From a virus: a stretch of 25,983 bases of DNA. The translations under genes and the position numbers were made by a program. This document shows positions 10,662 through 17,178 of this stretch, one piece after another. The DNA lies in the IMG/VR virus record IMGVR_UViG_3300027974_000144, positions 1-25,983 of that record; one strand, given 5' to 3'. Below the pieces are notes generated by a model that was not told the origin of the DNA, did not search any database, and saw nothing but the letters and a program-made list of their open reading frames with translations. Numbering within the stretch: position 1 is the stretch's first letter; each line of letters starts with the position of its first letter.

Positions 10662-10994
10662 ATGGCAATGATGAAAAACAAAGTAAACCCATATGCACCG
10701 ATTGGTCCTGAGACTAAGAGAGAGGCCAAGAAGTCAGAAAGAAAAGGAAAGATAACTCCTCCACTCTCTGCGACTGGATCGGCAGAGATGAAATCTGCTA
10801 AGAAGAAAAGAGTAATGAATACAGCTGCTACTATTGCTGGCACTGTGGGTGGGGTTTTAACAAAAATGGCTTATGACTCTAGAATTAGCCGTGGAGCAAT
10901 TAGATTAGGTGTAGATAATTCATCTAGCACAAACAAACAGAGATGGAATGCGGGCAAAGGAAGAGACACAGACAAAAAATCAACAAAGAAATAA
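10662..10994 (+). CDS. Basic hypothetical protein, 110 residues
   Basis: Starts MAMMKNKVNPYAPIGPETKR and ends DTDKKSTKK. A strongly basic first half (KREAKKSERKGKITPPLSAT) is followed by TAATIAGTVGGVLTKMAYDS, a glycine/alanine-rich weakly hydrophobic stretch that could be a short membrane or packing helix, and a basic Ser/Asn-rich tail. The stop overlaps the next start by one base (TAATG). It may be a minor structural or DNA-associated protein, but nothing proves it. Confidence 0.65.
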   Translation: MAMMKNKVNPYAPIGPETKREAKKSERKGKITPPLSATGSAEMKSAKKKRVMNTAATIAGTVGGVLTKMAYDSRISRGAIRLGVDNSSSTNKQRWNAGKGRDTDKKSTKK

Positions 10995-11290
10995 TGGCTA
11001 TCAAGAAAAACCCACCGACAATCAAAGCTGCTACAAAGCCCTTTATGGCCCCTGGTTTTAACGTTCCAAAAAGAAGCGAGAGTAAGAGCATTTCAATGCC
11101 TGCTGTAAATAGCGGTAGCACAAGAAAGAAGTCGAATGTGTCTAGCGGAAAAGGATTTGATCTAGTTAAAGACAAGATGAGAGCTCAGGTAAGCAAGGTA
11201 AAAAAGCAGGTTCGCTCTTCTACCGTATCTAGAGGATCTGCCAACATTGGAGGAGGAACGAATATCTGTAAGTCAAAAAGCAAATTCTAA
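10994..11290 (+). CDS. Basic hypothetical protein, 98 residues
   Basis: I start it at the ATG at 10994 (MAIKKNPPTIKAATKPFMAP), which shares a base with the previous stop; an upstream ATG at 10943 overlaps that gene and is unlikely. KKNPP echoes the NPPKK and TPPKK openings of the genes at 8506 and 10048. The sequence is basic and poor in hydrophobic residues (SKSISMPAVNSGSTRKKS, then VKDKMRAQVSKVKKQVRSST). It ends SKSKF at a TAA, after which the same frame continues open for 14 codons (see next entry). Confidence 0.65.
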   Translation: MAIKKNPPTIKAATKPFMAPGFNVPKRSESKSISMPAVNSGSTRKKSNVSSGKGFDLVKDKMRAQVSKVKKQVRSSTVSRGSANIGGGTNICKSKSKF

Positions 11291-11335
11291 AAAAACATCC
11301 TGATCGCTAAGGGTGTAATCACCAAGAAGAAATAA
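11291..11335 (+). other. In-frame open extension after the stop of the 10994-11290 gene
   Basis: The same reading frame continues past TAA at 11288-11290 as KNILIAKGVITKKK and then TAA. The extension ends in the KKK tail typical of the other small late proteins, so it may be the original C-terminus cut off by a nonsense mutation or be reached by readthrough. Chance cannot be excluded for 14 codons. Confidence 0.35.
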
Positions 11336-11354
11336 ATTTCACGACAATTTGACA

Positions 11355-11380
11355 GAAAGGGCACCATTGGTGCCTTTTTT
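11355..11380 (+). terminator. Rho-independent terminator before groEL
   Basis: GGCACC (11360-11365) and GGTGCC (11369-11374) with loop ATT, extended by A-T pairs, then a T run. It closes the cluster of small basic proteins directly before the groEL promoter. Confidence 0.8.
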
Positions 11381-11383
11381 GTT

Positions 11384-11391
11384 TATATTTG
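11384..11391 (+). promoter_or_regulatory. groEL-groES promoter, TATATTTG
   Basis: TATATTTG starts 3 bases after the T run of the terminator and 17 bases separate it from the groEL ATG at 11409. This gives a short A-rich leader (CACAAATTAAATCAAAT), unlike most neighbours, which appear leaderless. Confidence 0.6.
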
Positions 11392-11408
11392 CACAAATTA
11401 AATCAAAT

Positions 11409-12980
11409 ATGATCGTAAAAGAAGTTGAATTTGGGGCCGAGGCCCGTGAAAAGCTAGTGTCTGGTATAGACATTATAGCAAATGCCGTCAAGAGCACCCT
11501 AGGTGCACGTGGACAGACCGTTCTGATCGAGTCAGACCAGTACACACACGGTATCCACATCACAAAAGACGGAGTTTCGGTGGCCAGGTCCATTATCTTG
11601 GACGACCCGACGCAGAACCTTGCGGTACAAATGGTAAAAGAGGCATCCGAGAAGACGGCGACAGCTGCCGGAGACGGTACCACTACCTCTATCGTGCTAA
11701 CCCAAGGCCTGATCCATGGATCACAGCAGTTCATGAAGGCCGAGGACAACCCGACAAAGGTTCTGAGAGAGGTAAAAGAGCTAGCACTGTCAGTTGCGCA
11801 GGCATTGGACAGTATGGCTATCCCAGTTACATACGATTCTATGGCCTCTGTAGCCACGATCTCAGCCAATAATGACCCAGAGTTAGGGCAGATCATCTCA
11901 GACGCTTACAGCATGGTCGGAAAAGACGGTGTGGTGACCGTTGAGACGTCTCAAAGCTCAAAGACTTACTCTGAGGTGGTATCTGGCATGAAGCTGGGCC
12001 GCGGATGGATGTCAAAGTACTTCGTCACTGACCAGAAGAAGAACGAGGCTATCCTAGAGGACTGCTACATCCTGATCTCTGACCAGGAGATTACATCATT
12101 GAACAATATCGAGCACCTGCTGGCACCGGTTGTGCAGAGCGGGAAGAGCATACTCATTATCGCCGAGATGTCGGAGAACGCTCTGAACTCTCTTAACCTT
12201 AACAGGCTGAAGGGTGTGATCAGGGCATGCGCGATCGTTCCACCGAGCTTCGGTCACATGAGATCCGAGATCATGGAGGACATCGCTGCTGCTACCGGAG
12301 CACGATTCATCTCTGACGGCACCGGAGACAACCTGTCTCTCGTATCTTTTACTGATTTAGGCCATGCCCAGAAGGTGGTGGTAGGAAAGGAGTCTACGAT
12401 TATCATCACTGGAGATGACAACTCTGAAGAGTTATCGTTACGCATCGAGGGAATCAGGAACAACCTGGCAGAGGCTACCAACGAGGGATTGAAGAAGTTC
12501 TTGGAGGAGAGGCTCGCTAACCTTGCGGGCGGTGTTGGCGTTATCTACGTCGGGGCTCAGAGCGATGTCGAGATGAAGGAGAAGAGGGACCGTGTCGAGG
12601 ACGCAGTGTACGCGACAAAGGCAGCGATGGAGGGGGGTATTCTTCCTGGTGGTGGTATTGCACTTTTGAACATAGCCGGAGAGATCTGCGGATGCTCTAC
12701 AGCTAAGAGCATTATCAAGTACGCACTGCAGCAGCCATTCAACGTGATCCTAGAGAACGGTGGTTATGACCCGAACGAGGTAAAGGGGGACATTGCCCTA
12801 AACTATCAAAATAGTTTCGGGTATGGATTCGACGTGAAGGAGGGGCTTGTAGGAAATATGATCGAGATGGGAATCATCGACCCCTTGAAGGTTACCAAGA
12901 GTGCACTGGAGAACGCTGTCAGCGTTGCTACCACGATCTTGAGCACCAACTGTATCATCACTAACGTAAGAGCAAAATGA
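11409..12980 (+). CDS. groEL: Phage-encoded chaperonin GroEL, 523 residues
   Basis: All three domains are recognisable. Equatorial: STLGARGQTVLIE near residue 30, ITKDGV at 51-56, the ATP-phosphate motif GDGTTT at 88-93, and GGGIALL with GNMIEMGIIDPLKVTKSALE in the C-terminal half. The apical domain contains SFGHMRSEIMEDIAAATGA. The ATPase aspartate of the RVEDA motif is present. Start at 11409: an in-frame ATG at 11349 would place the terminator in the coding region. It lacks the Gly-Gly-Met C-terminal tail of bacterial GroEL and is about 25 residues shorter than the E. coli protein. It should assemble folding chambers for phage proteins, perhaps the capsid or fibres. Gene order groEL-groES is the reverse of the bacterial operon. 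Confidence 0.95.
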   Translation: MIVKEVEFGAEAREKLVSGIDIIANAVKSTLGARGQTVLIESDQYTHGIHITKDGVSVARSIILDDPTQNLAVQMVKEASEKTATAAGDGTTTSIVLTQGLIHGSQQFMKAEDNPTKVLREVKELALSVAQALDSMAIPVTYDSMASVATISANNDPELGQIISDAYSMVGKDGVVTVETSQSSKTYSEVVSGMKLGRGWMSKYFVTDQKKNEAILEDCYILISDQEITSLNNIEHLLAPVVQSGKSILIIAEMSENALNSLNLNRLKGVIRACAIVPPSFGHMRSEIMEDIAAATGARFISDGTGDNLSLVSFTDLGHAQKVVVGKESTIIITGDDNSEELSLRIEGIRNNLAEATNEGLKKFLEERLANLAGGVGVIYVGAQSDVEMKEKRDRVEDAVYATKAAMEGGILPGGGIALLNIAGEICGCSTAKSIIKYALQQPFNVILENGGYDPNEVKGDIALNYQNSFGYGFDVKEGLVGNMIEMGIIDPLKVTKSALENAVSVATTILSTNCIITNVRAK

Positions 12981-13240
12981 GAGCTATAGGAAAGTACATC
13001 GTGATTGATCCGATATTTGAGGAGACAAAGTCTCAGTCAGGTCTGATCATGACAAATGACGATGAGAACGAGCTCAGGTACGGCAAGGCTCACGTAGTAC
13101 ACGTGGGCGGGGATGTTGTATCTGACATAGCTAGTACTTCTATCGTATATTACGATAGAAGGGCTGGCCACGGCGTTAGAATTCAGAGTCGTCAGTATCA
13201 TATAATACTTGAGCGGGACGTTGTTCTCGTTCTAGATTGA
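12977..13240 (+). CDS. groES: Phage co-chaperonin GroES, 87 residues
   Basis: MRAIGKYIVIDPIFEETKSQ opens with the first strand of the GroES barrel. ETKSQSGLIMTNDDEN is the mobile loop region, with SGLIM in place of the usual SGIVL that docks on GroEL; AHVVHVGGDV and the final strands YHIILERDVVLVLD complete the barrel. It is about 10 residues shorter than E. coli GroES. ATGA overlap with groEL shows coupled expression, so this phage carries its own chaperonin pair. The last 65 bases overlap the 3' end of the convergent MarR-like gene. Confidence 0.9.
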   Translation: MRAIGKYIVIDPIFEETKSQSGLIMTNDDENELRYGKAHVVHVGGDVVSDIASTSIVYYDRRAGHGVRIQSRQYHIILERDVVLVLD

Positions 13241-13643
13241 TCCTCTTCATGAATATGGAGTGGTACTTTTGCGTGTAATTTTCTCTCTTGTGGACCGGGT
13301 TCTCAGCAGGATCGTCTGAGAAGCTGGTCTGCTCTAGTACCAGATCAAACAATTCCTTCATTATCTTGTCTGTCTTGACAGAGCACTGGTAGATAACTCC
13401 GAGCTTTCGGGACGAGTCCTTGTGGAACTTAATAAATCCGCGAGACTTCATGTCCGCGAATAGCCTTGCCTGCCATTTCATGGTGCAAGCGAAGTCGTAC
13501 AGCACCCTGAGGCGGAATGTCCGTGTACCGTGGATGAAGATCAGGATGTCGACCTGAGTAGACGACAGGTCATACTTCTCCATGTAAAGTCTTTTAATAA
13601 TCGGCAGGTACCTGACGTACCGGGCCATCTCTATTGAGTCCAT
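13176..13643 (-). CDS. MarR-like winged-helix regulator, 155 residues
   Basis: The segment LSSTQVDILIFIHGTRTFRL, then LYDFACTMKWQARLFADMKS and RGFIKFHKDSSRK, has the helix-turn-helix and wing order of MarR-type regulators, followed by helices (TDKIMKELFDLVLEQ) that could form the dimer interface. I recognise related sequences from Bacteroidota phages. It is the only minus-strand gene in the late region, and just upstream lies a 33-bp inverted repeat between it and the divergent gene at 13715, which suits autoregulation. Its 3' end runs 65 bases into groES on the other strand, an unusual convergent overlap. Confidence 0.7.
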   Translation of the reverse strand: MDSIEMARYVRYLPIIKRLYMEKYDLSSTQVDILIFIHGTRTFRLRVLYDFACTMKWQARLFADMKSRGFIKFHKDSSRKLGVIYQCSVKTDKIMKELFDLVLEQTSFSDDPAENPVHKRENYTQKYHSIFMKRINLEREQRPAQVLYDTDDSEF

Positions 13644-13658
13644 TTGAGTCTTATTTTA

Positions 13659-13699
13659 TTACAGTAATTACCCTTTGGGTAAATACTGTAACAAATTTA
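13659..13699 (-). promoter_or_regulatory. Operator-like inverted repeat and minus-strand promoter
   Basis: TTACAGTAATTACCC (13659-13673) and GGGTAAATACTGTAA (13677-13691) are 15-bp arms with one mismatch around TTT. On the minus strand TAAATTTG (13699-13692) abuts the repeat, so the repeat would cover the predicted start site of the MarR-like gene; the divergent promoter TATTTTTG is 11 bases beyond the other arm. A dimeric regulator bound here could control both directions. No T run follows, so it is not a terminator for either strand. Confidence 0.6.
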
Positions 13700-13702
13700 G
13701 AC

Positions 13703-13710
13703 TATTTTTG
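13703..13710 (+). promoter_or_regulatory. Leaderless-type promoter, TATTTTTG
   Basis: TATTTTTG, then CTAC, then ATG at 13715; the usual 4-base gap. It stands back to back with the minus-strand promoter of the regulator. Confidence 0.65.
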
Positions 13711-13714
13711 CTAC

Positions 13715-13888
13715 ATGGACAAGCAAAAGGGATTAGGAGACACGGTCGCGGCAATTACCAAGGCCACCGGGATCGAGATGCTGGTAAAGGGCATCTTTGG
13801 AGAAAATTGCGGATGCGATGCGAGGCAGGAGAAGCTGAACAAGATGGTTCCTTATTCGTCCTCTTCTAAAGAAGAGCAGAAGAAGTAG
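13715..13888 (+). CDS. Conserved small phage protein, 57 residues
   Basis: Reads MDKQKGLGDTVAAITKATGI, then EMLVKGIFGENCGCDARQEK and LNKMVPYS. The pattern GLGDT-I-ATGI, C-G-C-D-R, LNK--PY is one I know from many Bacteroidota phages, without a function. The C-G-C may bind metal or form a disulfide. The start is fixed by the promoter; an in-frame ATG at 13634 would cover the operator. The C-terminal SSSSKEEQKK is disordered. Confidence 0.75.
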   Translation: MDKQKGLGDTVAAITKATGIEMLVKGIFGENCGCDARQEKLNKMVPYSSSSKEEQKK

Positions 13889-13889
13889 A

Positions 13890-13924
13890 TTACACGACTT
13901 TGTCGTATAATATCATTATCTTTG
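13890..13924 (+). promoter_or_regulatory. Promoter TATCTTTG with upstream inverted repeat
   Basis: TATCTTTG (13917-13924), then CAAT, then ATG at 13929. Upstream TTACACGAC (13890-13898) and GTCGTATAA (13902-13910) are 9-bp arms with one mismatch around TTT, as in the repeat at 13659. From 13902 on, the sequence matches the promoter region before 14340 at 26 of 30 positions including the ATG. Confidence 0.65.
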
Positions 13925-13928
13925 CAAT

Positions 13929-14288
13929 ATGGCCGTACTACAACAGCAGCACGCACACGGGTGCTTGATATATCCGTCTGATACCGAGACATTACAGGAG
14001 GATCTGAACACTAGCAATAGGGATACCTGCCTTTACGTTGGTATTGGAGGGGATGTTCGAGTCCTTACCTCTGGCGGAGACGATGTGACGTTTGCCTCGT
14101 TGCCATCTGGGACATTTGTCCCTGTTCACGTGACAAAGGTATTCTTGACCGGAACGACCGCGTCTAGTATATTAGCTGTAGACATGGGCCCAGGATCTGG
14201 AGCGAACTGCTACTCTACAGACGTTTGGCAGGACCTTGATGTGCTATGGCAGGACTTTGACACTTTCTGGAACAGCTGTAATAAATAA
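13929..14288 (+). CDS. Small beta-rich structural protein, 119 residues
   Basis: The middle reads CLYVGIGGDVRVLTSGGDDV, then FASLPSGTFVPVHVTKVFLT and GTTASSILAVD. The gene at 16671-16928 repeats this pattern: IGGFGDLKVETVGGDLITFV, then GGTFFPVQVTRVYSTGTTAT. Both would form a compact beta sandwich. I associate this pattern with small virion proteins of large phages, possibly at the spike or as decoration, but the exact place is unknown. A C-terminal extension rich in W and D (DVWQDLDVLWQDFDTFWN) is present only here. Confidence 0.7.
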   Translation: MAVLQQQHAHGCLIYPSDTETLQEDLNTSNRDTCLYVGIGGDVRVLTSGGDDVTFASLPSGTFVPVHVTKVFLTGTTASSILAVDMGPGSGANCYSTDVWQDLDVLWQDFDTFWNSCNK

Positions 14289-14299
14289 AACACAACTAG

Positions 14300-14335
14300 A
14301 TCGTACGATAATATCGTACGATATCCTTATCTTTG
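14300..14335 (+). promoter_or_regulatory. Promoter TATCTTTG with doubled 10-bp palindrome
   Basis: ATCGTACGAT (14300-14309), itself a palindrome, is repeated after AAT (14313-14322). TATCTTTG follows at 14328-14335, then CAAT and ATG at 14340. The pair can also fold into one hairpin. It controls the long fibre gene and is a close relative of the promoter before 13929. Confidence 0.65.
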
Positions 14336-14339
14336 CAAT

Positions 14340-16082
14340 ATGGGATCAACCTTATTTAATACCACCCCTCAGAACACGTACCCCTCGCTGATAAAAATTG
14401 GCGATAACTTACCACTGAGCGGTACACTAAAGCGCCTATCAGATGGCAATGGCAATGACCTGCCCCTGCTGGTATCTACAAGTGCAATCACCAACTATGG
14501 AGCAGGATCTATATCCAGCAACTCTGCATTTGGTGATGGCGCATTAGATAGTAATACTACCGGATCAGATAGCGCGGCTTTTGGTGCATCGGCTTTAACA
14601 GGTAATACTACCGGGGCCAGTAATACTGGTATAGGGCATGATGCTTTGTTTACCAATAGTACAGGCAGTTTTAATACAGCCTTGGGAAAGCACGCAAATA
14701 GATTCAATAGTACAGGTACAGGTAATACGGGCTTGGGGGCTTTGGCTTTACGCTTAAACTCAACAGGCACAAATAACACGGGCGTAGGGTATTTATCACT
14801 TGAAAACAACACCAATAGCAATAACACCGCATTGGGTTATAGGAGTTTAAGAGCCAACACAAGCGGAAGTTATAACGTGGGTGTGGGTGTGGATGCGTTG
14901 ATAGGTAATACAGGTGGTGCTCAAAATACCGCTATTGGGGGATTGGCTTTGTCAACTAATACCACAGGAAGTATTAATATCGCTATCGGTTATGGTGCTT
15001 CTATTCTAAATTCAACGGGAAATTTTAATGTTGCAATCGGTAATCAATGTTTATATCTTAATAGTAGTGGCTCTAATAACGTATCAATCGGTTATCAATC
15101 ATTATTTTCAACAAATGGAAGCAATGCAGTAGCCATAGGTTATACTGCTTTATACAACAACACCGCCTCCAATAACACCGCAGTAGGTTACGAGGCAGGG
15201 TATAGTAATACGAGTGCTACAAACATTACCGCAATTGGGTATCAAGCGTTACGCTATTCAACGGGTCAACAAAATACCGCAATTGGGTATCAAGCGTTAT
15301 TTAACAATACAACGGGAACTAATAATAGTGCCTTAGGAGATAGGTCATTAACTAATAATTCTACGGGTGGAAATAATACCGCTATTGGAATTATATCATT
15401 ATATGGAAATACTATTGGTTCAAACAATACTGCTTTAGGTTATGGTGCATTATTTACAAACACCGCCTCCAACAACACCGCAGTAGGTTACGAGGCGGGG
15501 TATAGTAATACGAGTGGAACGGGTATAACTGCGATAGGGTATCAAGCGTTGAGGTTGAGTACGGGTATATATAATACAGCGGTAGGTGATACATCTTTGG
15601 CTCAAACTACAACGGGAACAGCAAACACGGGATTAGGTCGCACTGCTTTAACGTCAAATACAACGGGTAGCAATAATACAGGAATAGGTGGTAACGCTTT
15701 ACAAAGTAGTATAACGGGTAGTAATAATACCGCAGTAGGTCAAGGTTCTTTAGCCCTCAACACCGCATCCAATAACACCGCAGTAGGTTTTGAGGCTGCG
15801 TATAGTAATACGAGTGGAACGGGTAATACTGCAATAGGCGTACAATCTTTATATGCCAATACTACGGGAAACAATATCGTTGCTATTGGAAAAAATCAAC
15901 AAAGCGGAAACTTTAATGAAATATCAATGATAGGTGTATCAGATACCGCAACGGGTGATAATCAAATGCGTTTTGGTTCAGCAGGTATTCCTAATGGTGC
16001 AGTCACAGTTGGCGTTTTAGCACCTACTTCTTATTGGAACGTATTTATTAACGGAGTTGCTTGTAGATTATTAATAGGATAA
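14340..16082 (+). CDS. Tail fibre or adhesin with YadA-head-like repeats, 580 residues
   Basis: After a non-repetitive N-terminal part of about 60 residues (SLIKIGDNLPLSGTLKRLSD), which may attach the fibre to the virion, nearly 470 residues consist of units of about 24 residues of the form NTTGSNNTAIGYQAL. This is the pattern of left-handed beta-roll heads in trimeric adhesins such as YadA; three chains should wind into a stiff rod. The C-terminal 70 residues (NQMRFGSAGIPNGAVTVGVL, then YWNVFINGVACRLLIG) differ and are probably the receptor-binding or trimerising tip. From about 14550 codons become AT-rich and unlike the flanking genes, which suggests that the shaft was acquired or recombined. 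Confidence 0.85.
   Translation: MGSTLFNTTPQNTYPSLIKIGDNLPLSGTLKRLSDGNGNDLPLLVSTSAITNYGAGSISSNSAFGDGALDSNTTGSDSAAFGASALTGNTTGASNTGIGHDALFTNSTGSFNTALGKHANRFNSTGTGNTGLGALALRLNSTGTNNTGVGYLSLENNTNSNNTALGYRSLRANTSGSYNVGVGVDALIGNTGGAQNTAIGGLALSTNTTGSINIAIGYGASILNSTGNFNVAIGNQCLYLNSSGSNNVSIGYQSLFSTNGSNAVAIGYTALYNNTASNNTAVGYEAGYSNTSATNITAIGYQALRYSTGQQNTAIGYQALFNNTTGTNNSALGDRSLTNNSTGGNNTAIGIISLYGNTIGSNNTALGYGALFTNTASNNTAVGYEAGYSNTSGTGITAIGYQALRLSTGIYNTAVGDTSLAQTTTGTANTGLGRTALTSNTTGSNNTGIGGNALQSSITGSNNTAVGQGSLALNTASNNTAVGFEAAYSNTSGTGNTAIGVQSLYANTTGNNIVAIGKNQQSGNFNEISMIGVSDTATGDNQMRFGSAGIPNGAVTVGVLAPTSYWNVFINGVACRLLIG
15159..15816 (+). repeat. Three near-identical 58-bp segments exactly 300 bp apart
   Basis: AACACCGCCTCCAATAACAC and the 38 bases after it occur at 15159-15216, 15459-15516 and 15759-15816, with few differences. 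The spacing of exactly 300 bp (100 codons) shows that a block of four 24-26-residue repeats was duplicated as a whole inside the fibre gene. The shorter 72-bp units within each block are more diverged. Confidence 0.75.
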
Positions 16083-16088
16083 ATTAAC

Positions 16089-16096
16089 TAAATTCG
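16089..16096 (+). promoter_or_regulatory. Degenerate promoter TAAATTCG
   Basis: TAAATTCG differs from TAnnTTTG at one position and is followed by CAAT and ATG at 16101, the same gap and bases as at 13929 and 14340. It may be weak. Confidence 0.35.
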
Positions 16097-16100
16097 CAAT

Positions 16101-16439
16101 ATGACAACATACACTTGGAACGTAACCGCCCTGTACACAGAAACAATAGACGGGGAACAAAACTACGTAGTTATCGCTAACTATGAAGTAGTAGGAGTAG
16201 ATGGTACTTACACCGCCTCACTTTCAAACATCGCAAGGTTTTCGACAGAGAGCGTTAGCCCTTTCGTACCTTACGAGGATTTAACAGAAGCTATCGTTAT
16301 TGGTTGGATTCAAGAGGAATTAGGCGTTGATGGAGTATCTAATCTTGAAGCGTGTATTCAAGGACAAATCGACAGCCAGATTTCTCCACCAGTCACGCCT
16401 CAGAACAGCCCATTGCCTTGGGCTCCAGTAACAGAATAA
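16101..16439 (+). CDS. Fibre-associated conserved protein, 112 residues
   Basis: Starts MTTYTWNVTALYTETIDGEQ, continues YVVIANYEVVGVDGTYTASL, then FVPYEDLTEAIVIGWIQEEL and ends SPLPWAPVTE. I recognise the order YTW-V, G-DGTY, F--Y--LTE--V--W---LG, LPW from small proteins (DUF7936-like) beside fibre genes in several groups of phages. The role is unknown; the position between fibre genes suggests a baseplate or fibre accessory part. Base composition matches the fibre shaft rather than the groEL region, so it may have moved with it. Confidence 0.75.
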   Translation: MTTYTWNVTALYTETIDGEQNYVVIANYEVVGVDGTYTASLSNIARFSTESVSPFVPYEDLTEAIVIGWIQEELGVDGVSNLEACIQGQIDSQISPPVTPQNSPLPWAPVTE

Positions 16440-16443
16440 AACT

Positions 16444-16602
16444 ATGGAATCAAATACAGCTAAACAAGTAATCGCCGAGGCGTTACACATGGCAATCTCT
16501 AAGGGTTGCTTCGGACTAGTAGAGGTGCAGAACATCGTAAAGGCACTTGAGATTGTAAACAACCTCAACGACATTGAGTTCGGAGAGATCACTGAAGAGT
16601 AA
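16444..16602 (+). CDS. Hypothetical helical protein, 52 residues
   Basis: Reads MESNTAKQVIAEALHMAISK, then FGLVEVQNIVKALEIVNNLN and ends IEFGEITEE. Two helices, the second amphipathic. It starts four bases after the previous stop and ends before a terminator, so it is the last gene of that unit. Similar short helical proteins next to the previous gene type occur in other phages as far as I recall. No function is known. Confidence 0.65.
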   Translation: MESNTAKQVIAEALHMAISKGCFGLVEVQNIVKALEIVNNLNDIEFGEITEE

Positions 16603-16626
16603 TCGCATCACTAAAAATTTAAAAGG

Positions 16627-16655
16627 ATACCACTCCCACAAGGAGTGGTATTTTT
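16627..16655 (+). terminator. Rho-independent terminator
   Basis: ATACCACTCC (16627-16636) pairs perfectly with GGAGTGGTAT (16642-16651) around CACAA, followed by TTTTG. It ends the fibre unit and is followed after three bases by the next promoter. Confidence 0.88.
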
Positions 16656-16658
16656 GTT

Positions 16659-16666
16659 TATCTTTG
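16659..16666 (+). promoter_or_regulatory. Leaderless-type promoter, TATCTTTG
   Basis: TATCTTTG, then TAAT, then ATG at 16671. It stands right behind the terminator. Confidence 0.7.
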
Positions 16667-16670
16667 TAAT

Positions 16671-16928
16671 ATGTATTTAAAACTCAATGCGGGCAGAGCG
16701 GCAGCGGTCAGCCCATCAGATACCGTAGACATCCCATCGGTTACCGGTGGAACTAGCAACAACGGATGCGTGTTGTACATTGGCGGATTTGGAGACCTAA
16801 AGGTCGAGACCGTCGGCGGTGACCTGATCACATTCGTAGGTGTCAACGGTGGAACATTCTTCCCGGTACAGGTGACAAGGGTTTACTCTACCGGAACAAC
16901 AGCAACTGGCATTATAGCTCTCTGGTAA
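16671..16928 (+). CDS. Small beta-rich structural protein, 85 residues (paralog of 13929-14288)
   Basis: CVLYIGGFGDLKVETVGGDL, then FFPVQVTRVYSTGTTATGII and ALW match the core of the 119-residue protein at 13929 in order and spacing (GG-GD--V-T-GGD--TF----GTF-PV-VT-V--TGTTA--I-A). It lacks that protein's acidic C-terminal extension. Both genes have TATCTTTG promoters, so they are a duplicated gene-plus-promoter module on either side of the fibre gene. Probable virion protein. Confidence 0.72.
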   Translation: MYLKLNAGRAAAVSPSDTVDIPSVTGGTSNNGCVLYIGGFGDLKVETVGGDLITFVGVNGGTFFPVQVTRVYSTGTTATGIIALW

Positions 16929-16929
16929 G

Positions 16930-17178
16930 ATGCAGATCAGCATATCCAACGTCATCGGATCAATGTACCCTCGTTACAACGGGGCCGAATACATTATGAA
17001 CCTTTACGTGGACAGGGTAACAGCTGCTGGCGGTTACTTAGAGGGAGTAGGGTGCGCCAAGAACAAATTATCAGGCTACAACTTATCATCACAATACTCA
17101 ACACGTGTTACACTAAGCGGAGGATACCAAGAGGCATCAGCATGCAGCACACGAGCAATTCAACAACTTTCGTTGTAA
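16930..17178 (+). CDS. Fibre-region hypothetical protein, 82 residues
   Basis: Starts MQISISNVIGSMYPRYNGAE; the part LYVDRVTAAGGYLEGVGCAK resembles short segments (Y--RV-A-GG--E---C) that recur in structural proteins of Bacteroidota phages. The C-terminal residues TRAIQQLSL lie in the region that overlaps the HNH gene (37 bases). It could be complete or have lost its natural C-terminus when the endonuclease gene arrived; the sequence alone does not decide. Confidence 0.6.
   Translation: MQISISNVIGSMYPRYNGAEYIMNLYVDRVTAAGGYLEGVGCAKNKLSGYNLSSQYSTRVTLSGGYQEASACSTRAIQQLSL

Noticed and set aside
11339-11896. 185-codon minus-strand ORF over groEL
   Set aside because: Antisense shadow of the highly conserved groEL frame.
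14495-14827. 110-codon minus-strand ORF in the fibre gene
   Set aside because: Its Leu/Pro/Val repeats are the antisense image of the fibre's Asn/Thr/Gly repeats.
16320-16592. 90-codon minus-strand ORF
   Set aside because: Antisense to the fibre-associated protein and to the 52-residue gene at 16444-16602, which fit the operon.
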